64,000 bases of DNA from Sphingomonas sp. C3-2. Its GTDB lineage: Bacteria; Pseudomonadota; Alphaproteobacteria; Sphingomonadales; Sphingomonadaceae. Both the position numbers and the translations under genes were made by a program. The first letter of the stretch is position 1; every line of letters starts with the position of its first letter. Shown here in pieces: positions 10,141 to 19,642 of the stretch. Under the pieces are notes generated by a model. That model made no database searches and was not told the origin of the DNA. It saw only the letters and a list, made by a program, of their open reading frames with translations. The stretch lies in contig NZ_CP130322.1 of NCBI RefSeq assembly GCF_033025475.1, positions 1,364,001-1,428,000 of the forward strand, given 5' to 3'.

Positions 10141-13065
10141 TCAGAACTTGAACTTCGCACCCGTGTAGAAGCGACGACCGAAAACGTCATAGACGTCTGC
10201 GGCAGTGTTCGTACCGGTGGTGTTGAACGAGGTGCCCGACAGGATGCGCGGTGCCTTGTTGTTCAGCAGGTTATCGATACCGAAGAACAGTTCAACACGC
10301 TCGGTCGGCATGACACGGACCTGGGTATCCAGATAGAATTCCGCATCGACCGAGATGTCGTGCTTGTCGAGGCCATAGGCGCGCAGCAGCTGATCGTCTT
10401 CATAGGACTTGCCGATATACGTACCGGTGAAGTTCCAGCTCAGCTTTTCGTTGCCATAGGTCAGGTTGGCGGTGAACTTGTCCTTGGCGTTACCGATTTC
10501 ACCAGCGAACTTGTCCTTCTCGCCACCCGGGACCGAGATGACATAACCATCAAGCACGCGGGTATAGGCAATACGACCGCTGAGGCGGCCACCGCTGCCA
10601 AGCGCGTCGAACGAGGTGCTGTATGCAACCGCGACGTCGATACCCTCGACCTTCAGCTTACCGCCGTTGAACAGCGGCGCATCGATGAACTCAAGCGAAC
10701 CGGCGCTGTTGTTTGCGGTTGCAGTCTGACGACGATCCACCAGATCGCAGAACGACTGGTTACCTTCGCGGTAGCACTGATCGAGGATGAACTGGCGCGG
10801 CGGAGCAACAACGGCACCCTTGATGCCGATGTTGTAATAGTCGACCGTCAGCGTCAGGTTACGAAGCGCGTCGATCGAGCGCGGATTGATCGCGACACCA
10901 AGGGTGTACGAATCCGACGTTTCTTCACGCAGGTTGGGGTTGCCGCTGTCGAAACCGCTGACGCCCTGACGATCCGGCTGAGTCAGCGTGAATGCGCCAT
11001 TTGCTGCGATGTTTGCCAGCACGCCAGCGTCTGCACGGCAGTTGTCACCCAGAACGCCGCCGCCAGTTGCGCCGATGCCGGTGCACGGATCGTTCAGGCC
11101 GCTCGGATAGGTCTGCGACAGGCCCGAGAAGAGCTCACCAACATTGGGAGCACGGACCGAACGTGCATAACCGCCACGGAACTTGATGTCCGAGATCGGC
11201 GACCATTCAGCACCCACATTATAGGTATAGATCGTACCGACCGTCGAATAATCGGAGATACGACCTGCCGCACGCAGCGAGAGGCGGTGGAAGAAGGGCG
11301 TGTCCGCAAGAAGCGGCACGTTCACTTCGCCGTACACTTCCTTGACGTTGAACGAACCACGGGTATCGGGCAGTGCGTTACCAGCGTTCAGACCGGCATT
11401 GGTGAGTGCGTCCCAATTTTCCGAGCTGCTTTCCTTGCGGTATTCAGCACCGATAGCGATGCCGAGCGGGCCTGCGGGAAGCTCGATCAGCGAACCGGAG
11501 AGGTTTGCCGAAACAACCTGCTGCGTGATGCTCGTGTTGTAGCTCTGTTCAGCCGCAACATATTTCGCCGCTTCGGACGAGATCGAGTTGAAACCGAAAA
11601 TGTTGATCGGAACGCAGCCCTGCTTGCGGGCTTCAGCGCTGGCGCAGATGACGTCGGTGGTGAGACCGTTGTTGTTCAGATCGTTGACATCCGTAACCGC
11701 CGACAGTGCGTTGGCGAAGTTCAGGATGTTCGGCTGACCATTGGACTGCTGCGATTCAGACGTGCGGCCATAGACATAGCTGACGTCCCACTTGAAGTCC
11801 TTGAAGACCGAGCCTTCAAAACCCGCCACGAAGCGGTAGAAGTCACGGCTGGTCGAACCATTGCGCGTGCCCATGTCGGTAAGGCGCTTCGAGAAGGAGA
11901 TGTCGCGAAGACCATCGCCGTCCTGATCGACCGCCGCAGCGGCGATCGCTGCCGGAACATAGGGGTTGAGAACGGCAACGCCGTTGACCAGCGATTCGAT
12001 CGGCACGAGACCGCCCGACGCCTGGAAAACGTCGTCCGAACCGAGCGCGAAAGGCTCGATCTCACGCGACGACTTCGTGTTGGCGTAGGTGCCTTCAGCG
12101 TAGAAATTGATGTTGTCGTTAAGCTCGTAATTGCCGCGGGCTGCGAAGAGGTAACGCTCAACAGGCACAGCGATCGTGCGATAATACTGACGGTTGAAAC
12201 CATCAGTGTTGACGTCAAAGCCTTCCTTCAGATTGTTGTCCGCGTCAAAGGTAAAGCGCTTGCCACCTGCGAGGAAGCTGCCCTGCGAAGCGAAGCTCGA
12301 ATAATAGGGCGTGATTGCGGTACCGAAATCAGCCGGATCGCCGGTTTCATAGGCAAATTTGTCGGCGTTATCGTAGAAGGTGTCCTTGCGGTTACGCGAC
12401 AGGATGCCTTCCTGCTTCGAATAACCCATGTGCACCATCAGGTTACCACGGTTATCAGCGAAGTTACCGCCATAAGTCAGGTTGAGGCGATAGTTGGCAT
12501 CATCACCCTTCTGGGTGATGCCATACTGACCTTCCGCTTCAAGACCTTCGAAATTCTTCTTGTAAACGAAGTTGACGACACCGGCGACAGCGTCAGAGCC
12601 ATAGAGCGACGAAGCGCCGCCGGTCAGAATGTCAACACGCTCGACGAACTGCGTCGGGATGACGTTGAGGTCGACGGTCGACGAACCGGGAATACCGGCA
12701 ACGACACGGCGGCCATCGATGAGAACGAGCGTGCGGTCGGAACCCAGATCGCGAAGATCGACCGTAGCCGCACCGGTGCCCGACGTCAGGAATGCCGAAT
12801 TTGCACGGCTGAGCGCAGGCGTACCAAACACGGGATTTTCGAGAAGCAGGTCCTGGATGTTCGTGACACCCGAATTGGCAATAGCTTCCTTACCAATCAC
12901 CTGGACAGGCGAAACGGCATCAATTTCAACATTTGCGATGCGCGAACCAGTCACGATGATCGCTTCGCCGGCATCTTCCTGAGCGAAAGCCGGAGCGGAC
13001 AGGAGCGCGAAGCCAAGAACGACCGGGGCCGCACCCGCGCGCAAACGCATAAAGCTACTTTTCAT
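10141..13065 (-). CDS. TonB-dependent outer-membrane receptor, 974 aa
   Basis: A large TonB-dependent receptor: signal peptide with the core VVLGFALLSAPAFAQ, then a TonB-box-like segment EAIIVTGSRI, a plug domain (about 45-165, with DLRDLGSDRTLVLIDGRRVV and RVDILTGGASSLYGSDAVAGVVNF), a long beta-barrel and a terminal aromatic strand ending GAKFKF. It imports a large substrate across the outer membrane using TonB energy; the substrate cannot be read from sequence. The barrel contains several Cys pairs. Its signal peptide is nearly identical to that of the receptor at 16232-19366. The ribosome-binding site is poor; M6 (MRLRAG) is an alternative start. Confidence 0.93.
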   Translation of the reverse strand: MKSSFMRLRAGAAPVVLGFALLSAPAFAQEDAGEAIIVTGSRIANVEIDAVSPVQVIGKEAIANSGVTNIQDLLLENPVFGTPALSRANSAFLTSGTGAATVDLRDLGSDRTLVLIDGRRVVAGIPGSSTVDLNVIPTQFVERVDILTGGASSLYGSDAVAGVVNFVYKKNFEGLEAEGQYGITQKGDDANYRLNLTYGGNFADNRGNLMVHMGYSKQEGILSRNRKDTFYDNADKFAYETGDPADFGTAITPYYSSFASQGSFLAGGKRFTFDADNNLKEGFDVNTDGFNRQYYRTIAVPVERYLFAARGNYELNDNINFYAEGTYANTKSSREIEPFALGSDDVFQASGGLVPIESLVNGVAVLNPYVPAAIAAAAVDQDGDGLRDISFSKRLTDMGTRNGSTSRDFYRFVAGFEGSVFKDFKWDVSYVYGRTSESQQSNGQPNILNFANALSAVTDVNDLNNNGLTTDVICASAEARKQGCVPINIFGFNSISSEAAKYVAAEQSYNTSITQQVVSANLSGSLIELPAGPLGIAIGAEYRKESSSENWDALTNAGLNAGNALPDTRGSFNVKEVYGEVNVPLLADTPFFHRLSLRAAGRISDYSTVGTIYTYNVGAEWSPISDIKFRGGYARSVRAPNVGELFSGLSQTYPSGLNDPCTGIGATGGGVLGDNCRADAGVLANIAANGAFTLTQPDRQGVSGFDSGNPNLREETSDSYTLGVAINPRSIDALRNLTLTVDYYNIGIKGAVVAPPRQFILDQCYREGNQSFCDLVDRRQTATANNSAGSLEFIDAPLFNGGKLKVEGIDVAVAYSTSFDALGSGGRLSGRIAYTRVLDGYVISVPGGEKDKFAGEIGNAKDKFTANLTYGNEKLSWNFTGTYIGKSYEDDQLLRAYGLDKHDISVDAEFYLDTQVRVMPTERVELFFGIDNLLNNKAPRILSGTSFNTTGTNTAADVYDVFGRRFYTGAKFKF

Positions 13066-13342
13066 TTACACCAACATCCCTTTGTGAAGGTACCGGCCGA
13101 CATTCAGCGGCCAGGGCTCTGGTCAACAACCAGGCGTGCGCTCCCCACAATTGGCGCACTTTTTAGTTGCATCACAAACACGTGCCCGGCGCATTCATGG
13201 TTGTAAATGCAACATTCAAGATTGACGGAATTTTGAAATATGTTGTGGCAATTTTGTTACACAATCCCGCAACACATTGCGTAAACATGGTCAAAGGCGC
13301 AATTTTGCGAGGGTAGAGAGCATTTTAGTGAGATCGACACGC
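13066..13342. other. AT-rich leader/promoter region of the TonB receptor
   Basis: About 280 bases with no gene, far richer in A+T than its surroundings, most strongly at 13200-13320. It holds several copies of short words such as GCAATTTTG (near 13248 and 13299), GTTGCAT and TGCAAC. It must contain the promoter of the receptor transcribed leftward from 13065. I could not settle on one -35/-10 pair. Confidence 0.5.
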
Positions 13343-13373
13343 AAACAAAAAGCGGCACCGAATCGGTGCCGCT
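13343..13373 (-). terminator. Terminator of the small secreted protein gene
   Basis: AGCGGCACCG, loop AAT, CGGTGCCGCT: a perfect 10-bp stem. On the minus strand it is followed by TTTTGTTTGC, so it ends the transcript of the 13413-13676 gene (and probably of the hydroxylase gene upstream of it). Confidence 0.88.
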
Positions 13374-13412
13374 TTGCGTGCCAGTGCCGCGCCTGAGCGC
13401 AGATCGGGCAAA

Positions 13413-13676
13413 TCACCCGCTGGGATTCATCCCCGTCCGCGTGCGCGTGATGAAATCATCCGCCTCGCGATTCTGCCCTTCGGCTATCGAGCGCCACTCG
13501 GCATTGGTCTTGCAGACCCGTTCTTTCCTGACGAGTGATCCCGTCACCTGAAGCTGCCGGCACTTGACTGCATTGGGATCAGAACGACTTGCAGCAGCTG
13601 GTGCGGCATTTTGCGCCTGAGCGGCAGTGCCTGCAGCAACGGCAAGAACCGCGCTTAGAAGAAAAAGCGTCCGCAT
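13413..13676 (-). CDS. Small secreted hypothetical protein
   Basis: An 87-residue protein: signal peptide (cut near AAQAQ), an Ala-rich linker, then a short globular part with two Cys (VKCRQL and RVCKTN) that could form one disulfide, and the motif TKAEW-like TNAEWRSIAEGQ. Short secreted proteins with this two-Cys pattern are frequent in sphingomonads, but I know no function. The ATG at 13676 is chosen because GGGGA sits six bases upstream; an ATG two codons earlier lacks room. It directly follows the TPR-hydroxylase gene (16 bp) and likely shares its mRNA. Confidence 0.72.
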   Translation of the reverse strand: MRTLFLLSAVLAVAAGTAAQAQNAAPAAASRSDPNAVKCRQLQVTGSLVRKERVCKTNAEWRSIAEGQNREADDFITRTRTGMNPSG

Positions 13677-13692
13677 AATCATTCCCCACTTG

Positions 13693-14973
13693 TCATTTCA
13701 TGCCAGGATTATGCCCGCTCCTGTCGGCGATTTCAAAGAATTGTGTCAGCATTTGCTGCTCTGCAGGCGACAAATGCGGATTCCAGACATCAAAGATCAA
13801 AACAACGCGCAGTTCATCACTGTCATTCCAGGCTTCGTGTTCGATCGTATCGTCAAAGGCGAAGGCTTCGCCGACCTTCCACGCGCGCGTTTCCCCGCCG
13901 ACTCGAAAACCGCATTGGCCGGGAACGATCAGGGGCAGGTGAATGATCGCGCGGCTGTTTGTGACGCCGGTGTGCGGAGGAATGCGCGTATGTGGCCTGA
14001 GCAGCGAGAAGAAGGCCGTTGGCGCGCGGCCGGGAATGTCGTTGCGCGGCACCATAGCAAGCGCCGCCGCCGTTTCGGGACATAGCGCACAGACCACATC
14101 GTTCGGCACGCCATATTCCCACAGGAAGCATGCGCCCCAATCAAGCGAGCCATCGAGCGGAGACCATTTGTTGTCGGGCGTCCCGCTTTCCTGCCGGACA
14201 TAGGGGCGGATCGCATCAGCCCCCTTGCCCTCGAACAGCGCCAGAAATTCACGGCGGATAGCATCGGACCGCGCCTCGATCTGCGCCAGCCAAGGAAAAT
14301 GCGCGCGGTCGAAAAATTCGTCTGCCGGAAGGAAGGGCACGTGCAGCCCCGAACATTCGTTGCGATAGATCTGCCTGCGCCCGAGCATGTGATCCAGCGT
14401 GGCGCGCATCCGGCGACGATCGGTAGCGGGCAAGGTATCCAGACCTTCGGCCATTCCCGAATCGATGAAGCTTGCGAAATCGGTCATCTGCCCGGCCACA
14501 AACCGGCGTGCATCGTCGAGCGTTTCGGCCAAGGCGGGCGGCATCGGATCGATCCCCGCCGCCATCATCAGAACATTTTGCCAGGACCGTGCGGCGGCGG
14601 CCGCCTCCCCCGTGCGCTGCTGCAGTTCGGCGAGGCGGAGATGCGCCATGAAGTTGAGCTGATCGGCGGCGAGCGCGCGATTCAGCCCCTCGCGTTCGCC
14701 CTCGTCATTGCCAAGCGCGCGCTCGGCCGTCGCCAGATTCATCCACAATGCGCTCTCGCCCGGATCCTGCGCGGCGGCGCGGGCAAACAGGGCGGCAGCG
14801 CGCGCCGGATCAGGGGCTGCAAGCGCGGCCATGCCCAGGGCGTTCAGCGCCTGAGGATTTTCGGGTGATTGCTCCAATATCGATTCCAGCAGCCGAAGCT
14901 CTTCGGCCCGATCACCATTTCGACGCGCCATGGCCGCTGCAGCAAATATCTGCGCAACCGCTTCCTCAGCCAT
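13693..14973 (-). CDS. TPR protein with aspartyl/asparaginyl beta-hydroxylase domain
   Basis: A 426-residue protein without a signal peptide. The N-terminal half (about 1-150) has tetratricopeptide repeats (for example NPQALNALGMAAL and SALWMNLATAERALGN). The C-terminal domain (about 240-415) is an AspH-type Fe(II)/2-oxoglutarate hydroxylase. The two iron-binding His are visible in IPPHTGVTNSR and DDTIEHEAWN, and the 2-oxoglutarate-binding Arg in LRVVLIFDVWNP. The enzyme should hydroxylate Asp or Asn side chains of a peptide or protein. It is divergent from the sulfotransferase-like gene and lies between two TonB receptors. GGGGGA five bases before the ATG at 14973 fixes the start. Confidence 0.9.
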   Translation of the reverse strand: MAEEAVAQIFAAAAMARRNGDRAEELRLLESILEQSPENPQALNALGMAALAAPDPARAAALFARAAAQDPGESALWMNLATAERALGNDEGEREGLNRALAADQLNFMAHLRLAELQQRTGEAAAAARSWQNVLMMAAGIDPMPPALAETLDDARRFVAGQMTDFASFIDSGMAEGLDTLPATDRRRMRATLDHMLGRRQIYRNECSGLHVPFLPADEFFDRAHFPWLAQIEARSDAIRREFLALFEGKGADAIRPYVRQESGTPDNKWSPLDGSLDWGACFLWEYGVPNDVVCALCPETAAALAMVPRNDIPGRAPTAFFSLLRPHTRIPPHTGVTNSRAIIHLPLIVPGQCGFRVGGETRAWKVGEAFAFDDTIEHEAWNDSDELRVVLIFDVWNPHLSPAEQQMLTQFFEIADRSGHNPGMK

Positions 14974-15097
14974 CAAATCCCCCACACAAGGCCACACCAC
15001 GCAAAGGGGTAGTCATGGGGAGATTGCGGCGCAAGCAACAGCTTCGTTCGGCGGCTGCAACCTTGTCGGCTCGCAAGCACCATGTCATGCCGGGTGC

Positions 15098-16126
15098 ATG
15101 ACCGCGCCACAGCCCAATGTCGCCCAGATACCGTCCGATGCCGAATGGCTCGCCCATCGTTATGATCCCGGGCACGACGCGTTCCACTTCGTGCGCCTGC
15201 CGCGTGCCGCGCACGACCGAGCTACCTTCCTGACCGACGAGTTCATTCCCGGGCACGGCAAGCCCGTGGTGATACGTCGGGAAGAGGCCTTTTACGCCGC
15301 GAGCCTCGCTGCGCCGGTGCATTTCATCCTGCATTCGGCCTATTGCTGCTCCACCCTCCTCGCCCGCGCGTTCGACATTCCGGGGGTTTCGATGGGGCTC
15401 AAGGAACCCGTCGTGCTCAACGACATTATCGGCTGGCGCCATCGCGGCGCACAGGGTGCCGAAGCGGCCAGAGTTCTGGACCATAGCCTGCGCATGCTGG
15501 AACGACCATTCCAGCCCGGCGAGGCGGTGGTGATCAAACCATCGAACCTGATCAATCCGCTGGCGCCCGCGATGCTCTCCCTCCGCCCCGCGGCAAAGGC
15601 GCTGCTGCTTTACGCGCCGCTCGATATCTATCTTGGCTCGATCGCACGCAAAGGCATGTGGGGGCGGCTATGGGTACGCGACCTGCTCACCAAGCTCATC
15701 CGTGAAGCGATGGTCAACTTTGGGATGAGCACCGAGGATTATCTGAAGCTGACCGACATTCAGGTTGCGGCTATTGGCTGGCTTGCCCAGCATGCGCAGT
15801 TCGCGGCGCTTGCCGAGAAATTCGGCGACCGTATCGTGACGCTGGACAGTGAAACGCTCACTGCGCGCCCGGAAGACGCAATGCGCGCATTGACGCACCA
15901 TTTTGGACTGCGGGTTGCTGACAAGGCGCTTGCCGACATTGCCGCCGGGCCGATCTTCACGCGACATTCGAAAAGCGGCGCGAATTTCGAAGCGAGCAAA
16001 CGCCAGGCCGAACAATCCGAAGGACTAAACATCCACGCCGAAGAAATCGAGATGGTGCGCACATGGGCGCTGGCGCTGGCTGCCAATGCAGGCGTGAAGA
16101 TGGAGTTGCCCGCTTCGTTGCTGTGA
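15098..16126 (+). CDS. Sulfotransferase-like protein
   Basis: A 342-residue cytoplasmic protein. Near residue 80 it has HFILHSAYCCSTLLARAFD, which matches the 5'-phosphosulfate (PAPS) binding P-loop of sulfotransferases (xxYxxSTxL), followed by LLLYAPLDIYLGSIARKG, the place of the 3'-phosphate-binding segment. The rest is helical and diverged, so the acceptor is unknown and a non-sulfotransferase P-loop role is possible. The start at 15098 is the first ATG past the divergent promoter region; the SD is weak. The open frame reaching 14930 runs into the neighbouring gene and was rejected. Context with the AspH-type hydroxylase suggests the pair modifies one molecule. Confidence 0.72.
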   Translation: MTAPQPNVAQIPSDAEWLAHRYDPGHDAFHFVRLPRAAHDRATFLTDEFIPGHGKPVVIRREEAFYAASLAAPVHFILHSAYCCSTLLARAFDIPGVSMGLKEPVVLNDIIGWRHRGAQGAEAARVLDHSLRMLERPFQPGEAVVIKPSNLINPLAPAMLSLRPAAKALLLYAPLDIYLGSIARKGMWGRLWVRDLLTKLIREAMVNFGMSTEDYLKLTDIQVAAIGWLAQHAQFAALAEKFGDRIVTLDSETLTARPEDAMRALTHHFGLRVADKALADIAAGPIFTRHSKSGANFEASKRQAEQSEGLNIHAEEIEMVRTWALALAANAGVKMELPASLL

Positions 16127-16177
16127 CAATCCAACAAGTGTGATTGGTTGTATCGCGCCGCCGTAAGGCACAACAGA

Positions 16178-16202
16178 AAAGGCGGGCTTTTGGCCCGCCT
16201 TT
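16178..16202. terminator. Bidirectional terminator between convergent genes
   Basis: AAAGGCGGGC, loop TTTTG, GCCCGCCTTT: a 10-bp perfect stem with T-rich flanks on both sides (TTTCCTCTTTC on plus, TTTTCTG on minus). It lies between the sulfotransferase-like gene and the receptor at 16232 and can serve both. Confidence 0.85.
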
Positions 16203-16231
16203 CCTCTTTCAGTTGTATTCGCAGCACAGGA

Positions 16232-19200
16232 TCAGAAGCGGAACTTCGCGCTGATCGCATAGCGACGGCCCAGAGCGTCGTAAGTCGACGGATAGACGTT
16301 GCCGCTGTTGTACGAGGTCGAACCCAGGGTGTTACCCACAACCTTCGGCTTGTTGTTCAGAAGATTCTGAACGGTGAGCGTGATCGTGACGTTCTCGGAC
16401 GCGTGGAAGCGGCCGGTCAGGTCGAAATAATGCTCAGCCTTGATCTTGCGGAATTCCGGATCGACCATGCAGGCGCCGCCATCGGCACCGAGCGGATCGG
16501 GGCAGTTACCCGGATCGATCAGTGCTGCGTCCAGATCGTCCTGGAACTGCTGCGGCTCAAACTTCACGCCGTCGACATAGCGCCACAGGAGCGAAATATC
16601 GGCATTATCGAACGACAGGGTCGAACGCTGCGAGAAGCTGAATTCCGGCTGGATCGAAAGGCAGTTGACGCTGTAATAGCCAACGCACTCACGATTGATC
16701 GAACCCGGAGTTGCCTTGAACTTCTGGCTGTTGGTCCAGTTGCCGTTGAGGCTCAGGGCCAGCTTGGCAAAGCCCAGATCGCGATCATAGTTGAGCGACA
16801 GATCAACGCCGTCGGTCGTCAGCTTGCCGAGGTTCGACGTCGTCAGGAACAGGCCCGGAACTTCCGTCGGTTCGCCGAAGAGGCTGCCCGTCACCGCGTT
16901 ACGACGGATGACCGTGCAGTTCGGATCGGTTGCGCTGGCAGCCGTGATGTTGCCAAAGCAGGATGCGATGGCATCGCCCGGAGTGGGCGAAGTAATCGCG
17001 TCCTTGATCTTGATGCTGTAATAGTCGACCGACATCGAGAAGCCGGGCATGAAGTCAGGCTGCAGGACAACACCGACCGTGTAGCTGTTCGACTTTTCAG
17101 GCTTCAGGTTGAGGTTACCACCGCCAGTTGCGTTGACCTGACCCGATTCGTCGTTTTCGATCGCGCCGATGGTCGATGCCGGCGCGCCCTGTGCAATACA
17201 GATTGCACGCAGATTAGCGTCAGCCACCGGAGCCGATCCGGCGCACGGATCGCTGCCGAGGTTGGTAAGCGCGGTCGTGACGGGGTTGAACAGTTCAAAG
17301 ATGTTCGGTGCGCGGACTGCATGTGCATAGTTACCGCGGATCTTCACACCATCAACCGGGGTCCAACTACCGCCAGCCTTCCAGGTGGTCGAGTCATAGC
17401 TCGGCTTGCCCGGCGCATCGACGGTGTAGCTGGAGTAACGGATGCCCGCTTCGATCGTCAGATCTTCGAAGAAGGGCTTATCCTGAACAACCGGAACAAC
17501 GAGTTCGCCGATTGCTTCATATACATCGAAGCCGCCCGCGATGTTCGGTGCCGCACCGCCAGCGCCACCGAGATCACCAGACTGCGAAAGCAGATCGGAT
17601 TCCTGCGATGCCGTGTACTTGCGGTATTCACCACCGACTGCGAACGCGACGCCGTCGCTTGCCCAAGGCAGCGTGAAGCCCACATCGCCGTTGATCATCG
17701 CACGCGCCTGAGCGAGCGAGGTCTTGGTGATAATCTGGCTGTTTGCGTTAAGGAACGCATTCATGCCCGGCGTGATCGAACCGTCGGGACCGAACAGGTT
17801 GAGCGGAACGCAATCATTCGCCGTATTGAGGCACGACGTGCTGTTCGTCGACATCAGGGCCTGACGGACACGCGAGTTCAGCCAGTAGCCCTTCTGGGTC
17901 TGGATGTTTTCGCTCTGGCCATAGGCACCGAACACATCCCAGCTGATGTTGTCGGTGATGCCACCACGGGCACCAAGACGATAGTCAAAGAACGTGGTCG
18001 TGAAGTCGCTGACGCGCGGACCGAACTCGGTTGCACGGCGGGCCAGAGAGGTCTGCGGGTTCGACTGATAACCTTCGCCGGCTTCGATCGTACCATTGTT
18101 GTTGATGTCGGACGCAACAAAGCGGCTACCAACGCCAACGGCACGGTAGTTGGGATCGCTCGGATCCGTCGCGGTTGCGGCGGCAGCGCATTCGGCCTGC
18201 GTGAACCGCGGCGTGTAGCCGACGCCCGGGTTCACGTCGAAGGCGCAGAAGGCGTTACGCTGAGCGGCCGAAAGAAACGGGTTGCTGAGCGGAACGGTGA
18301 CACCGATGTTGAACGCGCCCGAGGGAGCGATGATCGTGCTGACGGTGTTCTTCGAGAAGATACCGCGGGTATACACCTCAATGGCGTCGCTCACTTCATA
18401 ACGGCCTGCACCGTAGATGTTGAAGCGCTCGAACGGCGTCTGGAAGATATTGTACGGGTTGAAGTTGAATGCATCAAACGCAGAAGAGGGACGGAAAGCC
18501 CCGCCTGCGGCAGTAACCTGACGGTTGCCCTGCGTGTTGGTGCAAGTGATGCTGAAGCCCTGACCGCAACCAGCCGTGATCGAGTCGAGGCCAGTGGTGC
18601 TGACGCCAGTAAAGCGCGACGGCGACGACGTACCCGAACCGCTGGGCAGACCGCTGTAGGAGTCGATCTGAAAGCGTGAGAAGCCACGATCGCCCTGATA
18701 AACCGGGTCGGTCTGCTGATAGCCAACCGAGAAGACCGCGTTACCGCGACCATCGTCGAAGTTTGCACCCAAGGTGACGTCTGCGCGGAACGCATTGCCG
18801 TCACCCTTTTCGGTGATCTGGTTCGAGATCGTGGCTTCGAGACCCGAGAAGTCCGACTTGGTGATGAAGTTGACAACACCCGAGATCGCGTCCGCACCAT
18901 AGGTCGTCGATGCGCCACCGGTCAGGACGTCGACGCGCTCGATAAGCGCGAGCGGGATGTTGTTAAGGTCGAAACGGCCCTGCAGTTCGGCGGGAACCAG
19001 ACGAACACCGTCGAGCAGGACGACGTTGCGGTTCGAACCGAGGCCGCGCAGGTTGACGAACGATGCGCCGCCGTTGCCGTTGTTGACCGCCGAACCGATG
19101 CTGGGAACCGCGCCGGGAACTTCACGCAGGATTTCTTCTGCGTTGTTGTTCTGCTTCAGTTCGATCTGGTCCGCAGTGGTTGCGAGAACCGGAGTTGCGC

Positions 19201-19366
19201 GCTGAAGGTTCGGATTCTTGATCAGCGTACCGGTGACGATGATTTCCTGGCCTTCGGCCGCGACTGCTTCGTCTTGCGCATAGGCAGGCGCCGAAAGCAG
19301 CGCGAAGCCCAGCACAACCGGCGCAGCGCCGGCCATGAGGCCGTTAAATTTTGCGATTTTCTTCAC
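16232..19366 (-). CDS. TonB-dependent outer-membrane receptor, 1044 aa
   Basis: A second, larger TonB-dependent receptor starting with GTG at 19366 (AGGGA upstream). The signal peptide holds VVLGFALLSAPAYAQ, followed by EIIVTGTLIKN, a plug domain with NLRGLGSNRNVVLLDGVRLVP and RVDVLTGGASTTYGADAISGVVNF, a barrel with many Asn/Gly loops, and the terminal strand ending ISAKFRF. Beta-barrel loops carry several Cys pairs, as in receptors for bulky ligands. The plug resembles that of the 10141-13065 receptor but the barrels differ, so the two probably take different or related substrates. The island context suggests a peptide-like ligand; that is inference. Confidence 0.93.
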   Translation of the reverse strand: MKKIAKFNGLMAGAAPVVLGFALLSAPAYAQDEAVAAEGQEIIVTGTLIKNPNLQRATPVLATTADQIELKQNNNAEEILREVPGAVPSIGSAVNNGNGGASFVNLRGLGSNRNVVLLDGVRLVPAELQGRFDLNNIPLALIERVDVLTGGASTTYGADAISGVVNFITKSDFSGLEATISNQITEKGDGNAFRADVTLGANFDDGRGNAVFSVGYQQTDPVYQGDRGFSRFQIDSYSGLPSGSGTSSPSRFTGVSTTGLDSITAGCGQGFSITCTNTQGNRQVTAAGGAFRPSSAFDAFNFNPYNIFQTPFERFNIYGAGRYEVSDAIEVYTRGIFSKNTVSTIIAPSGAFNIGVTVPLSNPFLSAAQRNAFCAFDVNPGVGYTPRFTQAECAAAATATDPSDPNYRAVGVGSRFVASDINNNGTIEAGEGYQSNPQTSLARRATEFGPRVSDFTTTFFDYRLGARGGITDNISWDVFGAYGQSENIQTQKGYWLNSRVRQALMSTNSTSCLNTANDCVPLNLFGPDGSITPGMNAFLNANSQIITKTSLAQARAMINGDVGFTLPWASDGVAFAVGGEYRKYTASQESDLLSQSGDLGGAGGAAPNIAGGFDVYEAIGELVVPVVQDKPFFEDLTIEAGIRYSSYTVDAPGKPSYDSTTWKAGGSWTPVDGVKIRGNYAHAVRAPNIFELFNPVTTALTNLGSDPCAGSAPVADANLRAICIAQGAPASTIGAIENDESGQVNATGGGNLNLKPEKSNSYTVGVVLQPDFMPGFSMSVDYYSIKIKDAITSPTPGDAIASCFGNITAASATDPNCTVIRRNAVTGSLFGEPTEVPGLFLTTSNLGKLTTDGVDLSLNYDRDLGFAKLALSLNGNWTNSQKFKATPGSINRECVGYYSVNCLSIQPEFSFSQRSTLSFDNADISLLWRYVDGVKFEPQQFQDDLDAALIDPGNCPDPLGADGGACMVDPEFRKIKAEHYFDLTGRFHASENVTITLTVQNLLNNKPKVVGNTLGSTSYNSGNVYPSTYDALGRRYAISAKFRF

Positions 19367-19642
19367 AGTCCAGTCCCTTTTCTGGATTGCCCGAAGCGAT
19401 GAGCCGCCCGGATGTTAGGCAGCGTGGAGTAGTCGCTTTGTGTCCCCTTTTCCCCACGCAGCATGGCTTGGGAGTTGCACAGGGCCTATCCTCTTGTAAA
19501 CCAAGCACGTAGGCAAAGAGCGCTGTTATCCGGGGGGTGTCGCCTAATTGTCACACTCGCAACTATCCCTGCAGCGACGTGATCGACGACCAATTCAAGA
19601 CATGAAATTACACGAATGGACCTTCGATTGAATTGAGGTGAC

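Noticed and set aside
10360-13206. 948-residue open frame antisense to the first TonB receptor
   Set aside because: A shadow frame; no recognisable domain, and it would run across the receptor promoter.
14930-15097. N-terminal extension of the sulfotransferase-like protein
   Set aside because: The extra 56 residues overlap the divergent hydroxylase gene and its promoter region and look non-coding.
16148-18679. 843-residue open frame antisense to the second TonB receptor
   Set aside because: A shadow frame with Arg/Ala/Val-rich composition and no domain.
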